Of a stretch of DNA of 64,000 nucleotides, positions 1 through 8,089 are shown piece after piece. This DNA is from Neorhizobium galegae (GTDB taxonomy: Bacteria; Pseudomonadota; Alphaproteobacteria; Rhizobiales; Rhizobiaceae): assembly GCF_021391675.1 (NCBI RefSeq), contig NZ_CP090096.1, forward strand, positions 620,001-684,000, written 5' to 3'. Every line of letters begins with the position of its first letter. Within the stretch, counting starts at the first letter, position 1. Below the pieces are notes generated by a model that was not told where the DNA came from, did not search any database, and saw only the letters and a program-made list of their open reading frames with translations. The translations under genes were made by a program, and so were the position numbers.

Positions 1-121
1 AGTTGTAGTGCCGCGCGCATACCTCCCGAAAGGCATGCGGGATTGCTGTCGAAGAGGGTCTCGCTAACACGTTTGCTGTAAAATGAGGTCATGCGGCGTC
101 CTCAAAAAGTTCCATTGTCGA

Positions 122-892
122 TCAGGCGGGCCGTCTCAACGGAGCGTCATCATCAGGAATTGGCTGCTTGGATTTCCCAAGGGGAATACCGGTAAGGCGT
201 TCATATTCTGTCTCGGCTGGGCCATAGGTGCCCTGGCTGAGATCGATCAACCCATTGCGGTCTCTCACGAGAATTTCGCCTCGTTGCGATTCGATGAAGC
301 GCTTTGATTCGAGAATTTGCAGCGCGACGGTCACACCCGGCCGCCGAACCCCCAGCATCATGGCAAGAAATTCATGCGTCACCGAAAAGCTGTCGCCGTC
401 CATGCGATCGTGAACCATGAGGATCCATCGCGCCAACCGTTCCGCCAGCTTGATCTGGCCGTTGGCAAGCGCCGTATAGGTGGTCTGGATGCCGAGCGCT
501 CGGGCGTAGTGCATCAAAAGCGCTGCCAAGGGGATACTCTTTGACAAGACGTCTCGCAGATTGTCGGCAGAAACGCGCAATGCCGAGCCGCCCATTTGGA
601 CGAAGCAGTCGAATGGGCTTTCGGTATCACCTTGAACAAGCGATGTGCCCGTCATGCCATCCCGGCCGAAAAGGCCGACTTCGACTGTGGAACCGCCCTC
701 TTTGCTCGCCACTACAGAACCAAGGCCGGCCTCGAGAAAGTAGACGAACTCGATCGGCTGATGGGCGCTCTCAAGCGATTGGCGAAGGTTGAGCTGTATC
801 CTTTCCAGAGATGGCGCAAGCAGGCGCCTATCGTCGGGTGTGATGGCTGACAATAAGCGGTTTTTGGATGCACTTAAATTCTCGGGGGTCAT
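122..892 (-). CDS. Crp/Fnr family transcriptional regulator
   Basis: Predicted cytoplasmic DNA-binding regulator of 256 residues. The N-terminal two thirds resemble a cyclic-nucleotide-binding-like beta roll (stretch VEVGLFGRDGMTG). The C-terminal part carries a winged helix-turn-helix (THEFLAMMLGVRRPGVT followed by the recognition-helix region ILESKRF). I saw no Fnr-type N-terminal cysteine cluster, so an iron-sulfur oxygen sensor is unlikely, and the ligand is unknown. An in-frame ATG lies 44 codons further upstream. I chose the ATG at 892 because homologous sequence begins around MTPENL. The gene stands alone, with no obvious partner on either side. Family assignment is firm; the effector and target genes are not visible. 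Confidence 0.85.
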   Translation of the reverse strand: MTPENLSASKNRLLSAITPDDRRLLAPSLERIQLNLRQSLESAHQPIEFVYFLEAGLGSVVASKEGGSTVEVGLFGRDGMTGTSLVQGDTESPFDCFVQMGGSALRVSADNLRDVLSKSIPLAALLMHYARALGIQTTYTALANGQIKLAERLARWILMVHDRMDGDSFSVTHEFLAMMLGVRRPGVTVALQILESKRFIESQRGEILVRDRNGLIDLSQGTYGPAETEYERLTGIPLGKSKQPIPDDDAPLRRPA

Positions 893-1762
893 CGGGCTCT
901 CCAGGGGGCGAAAGCACGATGATCTTCCAAACGTCAGCGCCCTTGCGTGGCCAACGCTGTATATAAGGATGCTCTTAAAAATTGAGTCACGCAACAACTT
1001 TGGTACGAAATCGTACCGACGCACGACCCACCGTTGTTTCCGTGGAGACGGCTACCTCGCCGAGGCGAGGGAACTGCCAGCCCGTCACGGCGGTTTCCGA
1101 GGTCGTCGCGGAGCAGTTTCTCTTGAAGAACGAGCCGACGAACCTCGTCCGCTCCAAGTGCAATGAGAACGAACATACGTTCCGCTCCTTCACGAGCTTG
1201 GACTTCGGCGACGACGTTTCGGGCGATGAGCTCTTCCATGGTTATGTCGGATACTCCAGGGATGACGGAGGTCGGCTGAGGTTCGGGATGATACCGTCCA
1301 AGGAACCTGATGGCCTTATTCTGTCTGCCGTTAAGACCAAGCCGCGGGCCTTCGTTCCTGCGTTCGCGTTGCGCTCGGATCGACAAAACGGCTCGGTGTG
1401 TCATCATTACTTCCTCCGCGCTTGATCCTTCGGCAGGTCGTTGAGCTATCCACCGGGTGAGGCCAGAAGCTTGCTGCCCCTTAGATGGCTCCAAGAAGAA
1501 GTGGAAGCCCTTACGTTCTTTGTGCCATCGCGCCGATTGGGATATCTTCGCGGCACAACGTTCAGTTGCAACGATAGTTCCGTGTTCGAAGATAAAGTGC
1601 TCGGCCAGCATTTGATGTTTTGCGTGAACAAAGTTTCCGCATCGATGCCAAACACCTGGTAGGCAGCGGAATGCACGACGATCTCTACTGTCTCGTCGTC
1701 GAATTCGGTGAAAACCGCCACAGATGCTCGTACGTCATCAAGGAAATTTAAGCCGTTACTGG
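893..1762. other. No confident gene; overlapping minus-strand open frames
   Basis: About 870 bases without a gene I can assign. On the minus strand, an open frame at 934-1611 (with an internal ATG at 1239, coding MEELIARN...) and a GTG-started frame at 1446-1721 (MAVFTEFDDETVEIVV...) overlap in different registers. The segment 1560-1721 in the second frame has protein-like composition and may be one end of a decayed gene whose continuation lies in the first frame. No family is recognised. Being next to a decayed LuxR gene, the stretch may be part of the same degenerating region. Confidence 0.3.
1002..1017. promoter_or_regulatory. Perfect palindrome upstream of the Crp-family gene
   Basis: The sequence GGTACGAAATCGTACC is a perfect 7-bp inverted repeat around a 2-bp centre. 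It lies about 110 bp upstream of the start of the Crp-family gene on the minus strand. Position and symmetry fit a dimeric regulator site, possibly autoregulatory. There is no second copy in the window to support a consensus. Confidence 0.3.
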
Positions 1763-2602
1763 CTATCTAGCAGGCTCCTTTCTGATCAGGAGAAGGGCAC
1801 AGCGTTCGGGCAAGATTTCTATGGAGCCAGCCATAGGCAAGGGAGTGACGGAAACAACTTGTCGGGACGTCAACATGCCGGTGTCATCGGAGGCGATCAT
1901 AGCCATGCCTCCGGTACCGGATCGCTTGTCATCCGGGGGGCACATGACTGCACAACAAGCCGTTCAAGCTTCGGCCAGTCCGCGTCACGGGTCGTGCGAA
2001 GGTATCCCTACGTCACCCGAACGGCCGCGTCCATCAACGACCATGTAGGCATGCAACAGATTGACGATCCCGGGAAAAGCGGCATGACGGAGGGCAATCT
2101 CCAGCTCCTTTGCACATCTGATATGACCCGCCAACTGCTCAAGTAGATCAACGTCCTTATGCTCGAATTCCGGCTGCGCCTTGCTCCGGGATATGTCGAC
2201 AGACCAGCGTGTGGTTCGTCCGTTACGGAATACGCACAACAAGCCGTTGTCCATATCGCGGGGTTTGAAGAACCTCCTCGAATAGTCGCCCTGTCGAAAC
2301 GCGTCCAGATCGACCATCTCTCGATAACGCTGCGCCCTGTTGAGGGGTGCTCGCAGCCATGCCTTGGTCAACATGTCGTTCCGGGAAAGTTCAAGCGCCT
2401 CGGTTCCAATAAATTCGGGGTCCTCGACTGAAGCAACGGAACGAAAACCAGAGATGGGATCCGTTAAAATGATGCAAGCACGGGAGCCCCCGAAAAGACG
2501 CGTTGTAGCGTCTAAGGCCTCTTTCCAGCCATCCCCCTCGTAGGCCGCACGGTAGTACAAGTCGACCACCGAGGAGAATTCTCTAAGGGTTGGCTGTGAC
2601 AT
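1763..2602 (-). pseudogene. Decayed LuxR-type regulator (DNA-binding domain missing)
   Basis: The first 190 or so codons from the ATG at 2602 read cleanly (MSQPTLREFSSVVDLYY...), like the N-terminal sensor half of large LuxR/CsgD-type regulators of alphaproteobacteria. The frame is then lost near 2010. Homologous-looking sequence resumes in a second frame (RDADWPKLERLVVQSC, about 1925-2000) and again in a third (GGMAMIASDDTGMLTSRQ, up to 1763). The C-terminal helix-turn-helix that should follow is absent. Two shifts plus loss of the DNA-binding domain make a functional product very unlikely. Classification rests on remembered family pattern rather than alignment. Confidence 0.65.
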
Positions 2603-2947
2603 ATGGCGCGTTCAAAGCTATTGGGGTGGTTGATGCTAAGATCTATTGCGGCATTTCTGATGCTTACGTTATGAAAGTAACTCGACCTGTGGCACCTGGC
2701 AAATGCCGGGTGTGGATGCAGGAATTAAGAGTGGCGGCGCGGGGGTCGGAGGAAAACCGTGCGTGGTGGCCAAATCGCAGGCTCGTTTGGAGCCGAGGTA
2801 AAGCCTTGTGAATACAGTGAGCCAGTTGGCCCCATGCTCGGCAGGCGGAGCCTCGATTAAAAGCCTTGGTTCCCGCAACCCGGGACAACCGTTGGACCGG
2901 AAACGTCCATAGAACGCGCCACGCGCTACCCCGCCCTCGGAGGCAGG
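2603..2947. other. Intergenic, nothing recognised
   Basis: About 345 bases between the 5' end of the LuxR remnant and the 3' end of the methyltransferase-like gene. Only short overlapping frames without RBS or protein-like composition are present. I saw no clear hairpin, repeat or RNA gene. Confidence 0.4.
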
Positions 2948-3517
2948 CTATCGCTGATCAAACCGTGGCGTCAGGAAGCCAGTCTTGCGCCGATAGGCTT
3001 CATATTCGGATGCCAGCGGTGATAGAGAGAACTTCCTCTCCTCGTTGCGGGCTGCAGTGACATAGACAATCGTAAAAAATAATACCGGCAGGATCGACCA
3101 TATCGACCAAGATGCCAGGGCCCAGCCGCACCAGAACAGCAGGTAGGACGTGTAAAACGGATGCCGCAAGTATCGGTAGGGGCCGTCGGTGACAAGACTA
3201 TCTGGGTATTCTGGGTCGAACGCAAAGCGCAACCTGGCCTTTCTCGACGCCGACACCGCCCACCAGAATAAGCTCGCCGCCCCGAGCTCAAATCCCAGTC
3301 CAACTAGCTGTACCCATCGCGTCTGTGCCCCGGACCAGACCAGGTACAGGAAAAGCGCTGTCGTGACGATGACCACCACCGAGATCAGCTTTGCTCCGGC
3401 TTCCATCTTCGGTGAGTTGAAATGGCCGCGCAACGACCACGCGTAGAACCCGACGACAGTCAGGCTGGTAATCGAAACGATCAAGTCGAGAAGAATGTGC
3501 ATCTTGATGCCCACCAT
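2948..3517 (-). CDS. Isoprenylcysteine methyltransferase-like (ICMT/PEMT) membrane protein
   Basis: Integral membrane protein of 189 residues with four to five hydrophobic segments. The conserved C-terminal block of the ICMT/PEMT/NnrU superfamily is present: GPYRYLRHPFYTSYLL around residue 113, then an EERKF...SEYEAYRRKTGFLTP segment near the end. This block is where S-adenosylmethionine binds in characterised relatives. Bacterial members methylate diverse substrates, and the substrate here is unknown. An alternative start is the internal ATG coding MHILLD five codons in. It is transcribed away from the upstream hydrolase gene with about 200 bp between them, so the two probably have separate promoters. 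Confidence 0.8.
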   Translation of the reverse strand: MVGIKMHILLDLIVSITSLTVVGFYAWSLRGHFNSPKMEAGAKLISVVVIVTTALFLYLVWSGAQTRWVQLVGLGFELGAASLFWWAVSASRKARLRFAFDPEYPDSLVTDGPYRYLRHPFYTSYLLFWCGWALASWSIWSILPVLFFTIVYVTAARNEERKFSLSPLASEYEAYRRKTGFLTPRFDQR

Positions 3518-3720
3518 TTTAAGGTTGGTTACAATTGCTGCTGCCGACAGACCTAACCCGTGTGCATCGCCAAGGCAAATGATCGATGTATGACACGTGA
3601 CTGCATCGAAATGCTTCGTACCGACGCAACCTTGTTTATATCCGGTTTACGATGATCATGCACCTGCCGTAGACATTATTGTGCAAGACTTGAAGCTGTG
3701 ATTTTCGGAATCCGCAGCTT

Positions 3721-4605
3721 ATGGCCGTATTTGACCGTACAATCGACACCCGCCACGGGTCCGTGTGCATCAGCGACACAATGGCTGGGGCAGCGCCGCT
3801 GGTTATGATACACGGCTCCGGCAGCTCCAGGCACGTGTTTACACGGCAATTGCAAAGCCATCTATCCCGGAACTGGCGGCTGATAGCGATCGATCTTCCG
3901 GGGCACGGCGAATCGAGCGACGCCCGAGATCCGCAATCGACCTACACCGTCACCGGTCTTGCGGACTGCATAGGCGAGGTGACCGCCCGCTTGGGCCTTC
4001 ACCGCTTCCCGGTATTAGGATGGTCACTTGGCGGCCATGTCGCGGTCGAAATGGCGGCCAGCGGTAAGGGCATTTCCGGCCTCATGTTATGCGGGACGCC
4101 ACCCGTCCCCAATGGTCTCCTCGGAATGCTGCGCGGTTTTAGCCCGTCTTTCGATATTCTTCTTGCATCAAAACAGAACTTTACTTCCAGGGACGTGGAG
4201 CGGTTTCAGTCTCTCTGCTTCGGAGGCACGACCAATTCATCTTTTCGAGACGCGATCACGCGCTCCGATGGAAGGTTGCGGGCCATTTTCTCGCGCGCAA
4301 TGCTGAGGGGGCAGGGGATCGATCAGCGCCGCACAGTCGAACAGGCGGACATGCCCATTGCCTTCGTGAACGGCTCACGGGATCCTTTTGTCAAACTCAG
4401 TTATCTGCCGGGCTTGAACATCCAGTTGCTCTTCGAGGGCAAAGCTCATGTGATGGAGGGTGTTGGTCACGCGCCTTTCTGGGAAAATCCGGAAAGCTTC
4501 AACTCGCTGCTCGAGCGGTTCTTGCAGGCCGTCGTCGCCCATGAAGCCAAGACCGCGCCAGCCGAGAAAAATACTCACGCTCTTCCAAACAAAGGCTCTG
4601 TGTGA
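3721..4605 (+). CDS. Alpha/beta hydrolase
   Basis: Soluble alpha/beta-hydrolase-fold enzyme of 294 residues. An HGSG oxyanion motif is at 31-34 and the nucleophile elbow GWSLGG has Ser102. The probable acid is Asp221 (NGSRDPF) and the probable catalytic His is His250 (GVGHAPF). This complete triad and the length match the esterase/haloperoxidase-like group. The substrate cannot be deduced. The last 25 residues (polar, Ala/Lys rich) extend beyond the usual end and could be a tail gained by read-through into flanking sequence, since IS debris begins within 100 bp downstream. Confidence 0.82.
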   Translation: MAVFDRTIDTRHGSVCISDTMAGAAPLVMIHGSGSSRHVFTRQLQSHLSRNWRLIAIDLPGHGESSDARDPQSTYTVTGLADCIGEVTARLGLHRFPVLGWSLGGHVAVEMAASGKGISGLMLCGTPPVPNGLLGMLRGFSPSFDILLASKQNFTSRDVERFQSLCFGGTTNSSFRDAITRSDGRLRAIFSRAMLRGQGIDQRRTVEQADMPIAFVNGSRDPFVKLSYLPGLNIQLLFEGKAHVMEGVGHAPFWENPESFNSLLERFLQAVVAHEAKTAPAEKNTHALPNKGSV

Positions 4606-4659
4606 GCCACACTGATCTGGATACGTCGGTCGAATGTTTTTGTCGCTTGGCTGTGAATC

Positions 4660-4831
4660 AGTGTCGAAGGTTGACCCCTATAATCGGTCCCGTAAAGCCT
4701 TGATCTCCTGAGATGAAATGCAGATCGGGTAGGGTCACGATCGCCACCGATGATGATCCCGCCCTCGTTGCGAGTTTGCAAGTAGAGTCAGGCGCTTACC
4801 GCCTTTTCAAACGGGGTCAACCTTCGGTGCT
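4660..4831. repeat. About 170-bp segment with terminal inverted repeats (IS or MITE-like remnant)
   Basis: GAAGGTTGACCCC at 4666-4678 and its exact reverse complement GGGGTCAACCTTC at 4813-4825 face each other. Similarity extends outward (16 of 19 positions by eye). The segment has no gene of its own and abuts the IS5-type transposase fragment. This looks like the ends of an internally deleted mobile element or a MITE. GGGTCAA-type repeats are common near IS21-family ends, but the family is not established. Confidence 0.45.
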
Positions 4832-5009
4832 GTTTCACACTCTGGTCGAGACCGCGATCGGTCGCTACAAGTCGATTACCGGACACCGACTGAGGGCACG
4901 CTCATTCGCCGCGCAACGGACGGAAGTTGCCATCAGCTGCATCATCCTCAATCGAATGCTGGCATGCGCGCGCCCGAAATCCGTCCGGTGCGTGACAGCG
5001 ACCGCATAG
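4830..5009 (+). pseudogene. IS5-family transposase, C-terminal fragment
   Basis: Only the last 60 or so codons of a transposase remain: FHTLVETAIGRYKSI, RLRARSFAAQRTE and LNRMLACARPKSVR, ending in TAG at 5009. These match the characteristic C-terminal end of IS5-type transposases found in Rhizobiales. The DDE catalytic part is absent and the 5' side is interrupted by the inverted-repeat segment. The last 73 bases and the following 53 recur at 16 kb. Confidence 0.7.
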
Positions 5010-5062
5010 ACACTGCATCAACGACTGGAACCCATTCATTCATCGACCGATGCAACAACGCC
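4937..5062 (+). repeat. 126-bp direct repeat, copy 1 (IS5-type 3' end)
   Basis: This 126-bp stretch matches 16088-16213 in the same orientation with five mismatches by my count and no gaps. It covers the end of the transposase reading frame plus 53 bp beyond the stop. Similarity ends abruptly after TGCAACAACGCC, which may mark the end of the insertion sequence. The two copies bracket the peptide-utilisation genes. Confidence 0.85.
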
Positions 5063-5202
5063 CTTCATCGGCTATTCGATGGCCGCGATGATCAACCGCG
5101 GCGGCTATTGCAAAGCCGGCATGAAACTATTCCATTTTTATCATGTCCGTACCGCTTTGTCTGAAGTAACCTGCAGGTAACTTCGATATCAGAGCTCATT
5201 CA

Positions 5203-6249
5203 ATGACTTACGAAAATCGTGCCCCTTTGCGTTCGCTTGGTATATCCGTTGGCCATTATCCTGTAGGCAAGCTGAACGCGATCACCGACGTTGCCGGTGT
5301 TTCAGTGGGCCATGTCACCTGCGTCGAGGACGATCGGATCCGCACGGGCGCAACCGCCATCCTGCCGCATGCCGGCAATCTGTTTCAGGATAAGGTGCCG
5401 GCGGCACTTGCCGTCTTCAACGGCTTCGGCAAGTTCGCGGGTTCGACCCAGATCGCCGAGCTTGGCGAGATCGAGACACCGATCCTGCTCACCAATACTT
5501 TGGCCGTCGGTCGCGCAATCGAAGCTATCAACCGCCATACGCTGGCACAGGCCGGCAACGAACGCATCGTTTCGCTGAATGCCGTCGTCGGCGAGACCAA
5601 CGATTCCCGGCTGAACGATATCCGCGCGGCGCGTCCGAGCGTCGATGAAATGCTGGAAGCACTCTCCGCTGCCAAGGCCGGCCCGGTCGAGGAAGGCGCA
5701 ATCGGCGGGGGCACCGGCACGGTCGCCTTCGGACTGAAGGGTGGTATCGGAACCAGCTCGCGCATCGTGCCAGTCGCTGGCACGTCCTATGTGGTCGGCA
5801 TTCTCGTCCAGTCGAATTACGGTGGAAAGCTGACCGTCGCCGGCCGATCTTACGAGGCGGAAGGCCATGACAAGGACGGTTCGATCGTCATGATCGTCGC
5901 GACCGATGCACCGCTCTGCTCACGAAACCTCAACCGTCTTGCCGAACGCTGCTTTGGCGGTCTGGCGCGCACTGGCGCGGCACTCAGCAACGGGTCCGGC
6001 GACTATGCGCTCGCCTTCTCGACGGCTGAAGAGGTGCGTCGTACGCCGGAGCGTCGCAAGTCGGTCGCCAATTATCCCGTTCTCTCCAACGACGTCGTCT
6101 CGCCGCTCTTCGAAGCCGTCATCGAGGCGAGCGAGGAGGCCATCCTCAATTCGATGACGATGGCGACGACCACGCACGGCTACAATGCCGGGACCGACAA
6201 GCCTTCGACCATTCACGCGATTTCCCTCGACGCCCTCAAGCGCCGCTGA
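5203..6249 (+). CDS. P1 family peptidase (DmpA-type aminopeptidase)
   Basis: N-terminal-nucleophile hydrolase of 348 residues, resembling the L-aminopeptidase/D-Ala-esterase-amidase DmpA of Ochrobactrum anthropi and beta-peptidyl aminopeptidases. Conserved blocks include ITDVAGVSVGH (27-37), IGGGTGTVAFGLKGG (167-181) and GSIVMIVATDAPL. In this family the precursor self-cleaves before the serine of the last block, here Gly226-Ser227, and that serine becomes the nucleophile. NGSGDYALAFST near residue 265 is also typical. It starts a two-gene unit with the D-amino-acid transaminase 21 bp downstream. No signal peptide is seen, so it probably acts on peptides after import. Confidence 0.92.
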   Translation: MTYENRAPLRSLGISVGHYPVGKLNAITDVAGVSVGHVTCVEDDRIRTGATAILPHAGNLFQDKVPAALAVFNGFGKFAGSTQIAELGEIETPILLTNTLAVGRAIEAINRHTLAQAGNERIVSLNAVVGETNDSRLNDIRAARPSVDEMLEALSAAKAGPVEEGAIGGGTGTVAFGLKGGIGTSSRIVPVAGTSYVVGILVQSNYGGKLTVAGRSYEAEGHDKDGSIVMIVATDAPLCSRNLNRLAERCFGGLARTGAALSNGSGDYALAFSTAEEVRRTPERRKSVANYPVLSNDVVSPLFEAVIEASEEAILNSMTMATTTHGYNAGTDKPSTIHAISLDALKRR

Positions 6250-6270
6250 TTTTCTAGACTGGAGTTTCCC

Positions 6271-7137
6271 ATGCCTGCCGCAATGCCCCGCACCGTCTAT
6301 CTCAACGGTGCCTTCCTGCCCGAAAACGAGGCGCATATCTCGATCTTCGATCGTGGTTTTCTGTTCGGCGACGGGATTTACGAGGTGACTGCCGTTCTCG
6401 ACGGCAAGCTGATCGACAGCCCGCTGCACATGGCGCGCCTGGAGCGCAGCGTGCGGGAGATCGGCGGCACATTGCCGATTTCGACCGATGAGATCGTTTC
6501 AATCGAAAAGCGTCTGGTCGAGGAAAACAAGCTGACCGAAGGCGTGATCTATCTGCAATATACGCGCGGTGCCGAAGATCGCAATTTCCTCTATTCGGAC
6601 GATCTCGAGCCGACCCTGCTGCTCTTCACCCAGGCAAAGACGCTGGAACATGTGGCCGCCGTCGAAAAGGGCCTGAAGGTCAAGATCGTGCCGGACCAGC
6701 GTTGGGAACGCCGCGACATAAAGACTGTCTGCCTTCTGCCGCAGGTTCTCGCCAAGCGTATAGCCAAGGCCGAAGGCTGTGACGAGGCCTGGATGGTCGA
6801 GGACGGGTTCATCACTGAGGGCGCGTCATCGACGGCCTATATCATCACCCATGACGACAAGATAGTCACCCGCGGCAACGGCAATGCCACGCTGCCGGGC
6901 TGCACTCGCCTTGCATTGCTCGATCTCGCACGCGAACAGGGCCTGACGATTGAAGAGCGCCCGTTCTCTGTTGAGGAAGCCATGGCTGCGCGTGAAGTCT
7001 GCCTGACCAGCGCCTCGAACTTCATCGTGCCTGTCACCTCGATCGACGGCAAGCCGGTCAGCGATGGCAAGGCTGGTCCGATGTTCAAGCGCTTGCGCAC
7101 GCTATACATGGACAACGCCCGCCGCACCGCGGTTTGA
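6271..7137 (+). CDS. D-amino acid aminotransferase (class IV, PLP)
   Basis: Fold-type IV PLP transaminase of 288 residues, the length of bacterial D-alanine aminotransferase. The PLP lysine is Lys151 in RRDIKTVCLLPQVLAK, and the conserved glutamate is Glu183 in ITEGASS. The Arg/Asp/Ile context around the lysine is that of D-amino-acid rather than branched-chain transaminases. It would convert D-amino acids released by the neighbouring peptidases to 2-oxo acids. The ATG at 6271 has a GGAG ribosome-binding site six bases upstream. It is probably co-transcribed with the P1 peptidase gene. A related function (4-amino-4-deoxychorismate lyase) is less likely given the neighbours. Confidence 0.88.
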   Translation: MPAAMPRTVYLNGAFLPENEAHISIFDRGFLFGDGIYEVTAVLDGKLIDSPLHMARLERSVREIGGTLPISTDEIVSIEKRLVEENKLTEGVIYLQYTRGAEDRNFLYSDDLEPTLLLFTQAKTLEHVAAVEKGLKVKIVPDQRWERRDIKTVCLLPQVLAKRIAKAEGCDEAWMVEDGFITEGASSTAYIITHDDKIVTRGNGNATLPGCTRLALLDLAREQGLTIEERPFSVEEAMAAREVCLTSASNFIVPVTSIDGKPVSDGKAGPMFKRLRTLYMDNARRTAV

Positions 7138-7142
7138 TGAAA

Positions 7143-8027
7143 TCAGCCGGCGGCCAGAACGTCCCAGATGCGTTTGACAATCGGCCGCCGGTTTTCTTTT
7201 GAACGATAAAGCCGGATCTCGACATCGATATCCCAGTCAGGCTCCGCCGCCCTGACGAGCCGGCCATCGGCAAGTTCCGCGGTAACCAGGCTTTCCGGTA
7301 TCCAGGCAAGCCCCCAGCCCGCCATGACCATGCCCTTCAGGCCGACCGACATGCTTCCGACATGGACACGGTTTTCCACCGGCAGCCGATCCCCCATTGC
7401 GCCGGCGACGAGCTGGCCGAAGAACGAGATCTTTTGATAGCTGACATGTGCGAAACCCGGCTCGATATGGTGTTGGTGCTGTCCATAGGCGTCGGGGGCG
7501 CTAACTGCGATGATTGTTTCTGCGCCCAGCTGATGATGTTCGAACTGCGGATCGAGCAGCATCGGCACATGCTGGTTCTGGTAGGTCAGCAGGAAATCTG
7601 AATCGCCGTCGACGAGCGAGTTCAGGTTCTCCTCCATGCTGCCGGAATCGGGCCGCATATGCGTAACGATTGGTCCGAGCTTCGCGTTGAGCTCGTTCAG
7701 CCAGTTCGGGAAGAAGGTGAAGGACAAAGTATGCAGCGCCGTCACGGTGACCGTGCGCGCGTCACTACCCTCTTCGTGCTGCAGATTTCGGCGGGCCTGA
7801 TAGAGGCTTTGCAGGGTCTGTTCGGCGATCGGCACGAAGCGTTCGCCGGCATCGGTCAGACGCGACGGATAGGTGGCGCGATCGATCAGGCTGGTTCCGA
7901 CCCAGGCTTCCAGCTGCCGGATCCGCCGGCTGAAGGCGGATTGGGTGACGTGGCGCTCTTCCGCCGCCTTGGTAAAGTTTAGCGTCTGGGCCAACGCCAG
8001 GAAATCTTCAAGCCATTTGACTTCCAC
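7143..8027 (-). CDS. LysR family transcriptional regulator
   Basis: LysR-type regulator of about 294 residues. An N-terminal winged helix-turn-helix (LAQTLNFTKAAEERHVTQSAFSRRIRQLE) is followed by a periplasmic-binding-like effector domain. No ATG is near the start; I chose the GTG at 8027, six bases after GGAG, though TTG at 8039 and GTG at 8030 are alternatives. It is convergent with the transaminase gene (5 bp between stops) and codirectional with the D-aminopeptidase/dpp operon, whose promoter lies at the far end. It is the only intact regulator inside the IS-bracketed module, so it is the likely regulator of that module (inference). Confidence 0.88.
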   Translation of the reverse strand: MEVKWLEDFLALAQTLNFTKAAEERHVTQSAFSRRIRQLEAWVGTSLIDRATYPSRLTDAGERFVPIAEQTLQSLYQARRNLQHEEGSDARTVTVTALHTLSFTFFPNWLNELNAKLGPIVTHMRPDSGSMEENLNSLVDGDSDFLLTYQNQHVPMLLDPQFEHHQLGAETIIAVSAPDAYGQHQHHIEPGFAHVSYQKISFFGQLVAGAMGDRLPVENRVHVGSMSVGLKGMVMAGWGLAWIPESLVTAELADGRLVRAAEPDWDIDVEIRLYRSKENRRPIVKRIWDVLAAG

Positions 8028-8089
8028 CACAAGCTCCAATTGAAAACCGACCGCGGTTCTCCATTGGTATGATTGATGGAAAAATGCAA

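Noticed and set aside
1011..3628. Shared 13-mer TCGTACCGACGCA at 1011 and 3616
   Set aside because: Tens of chance 13-mer pairs are expected in 64 kb, and the surroundings do not extend the match.
5169..5178. Palindrome ACCTGCAGGT upstream of the P1 peptidase gene
   Set aside because: Only 10 bp of symmetry, with imperfect extension and no second copy near the other promoters of the module. Too weak to call an operator.
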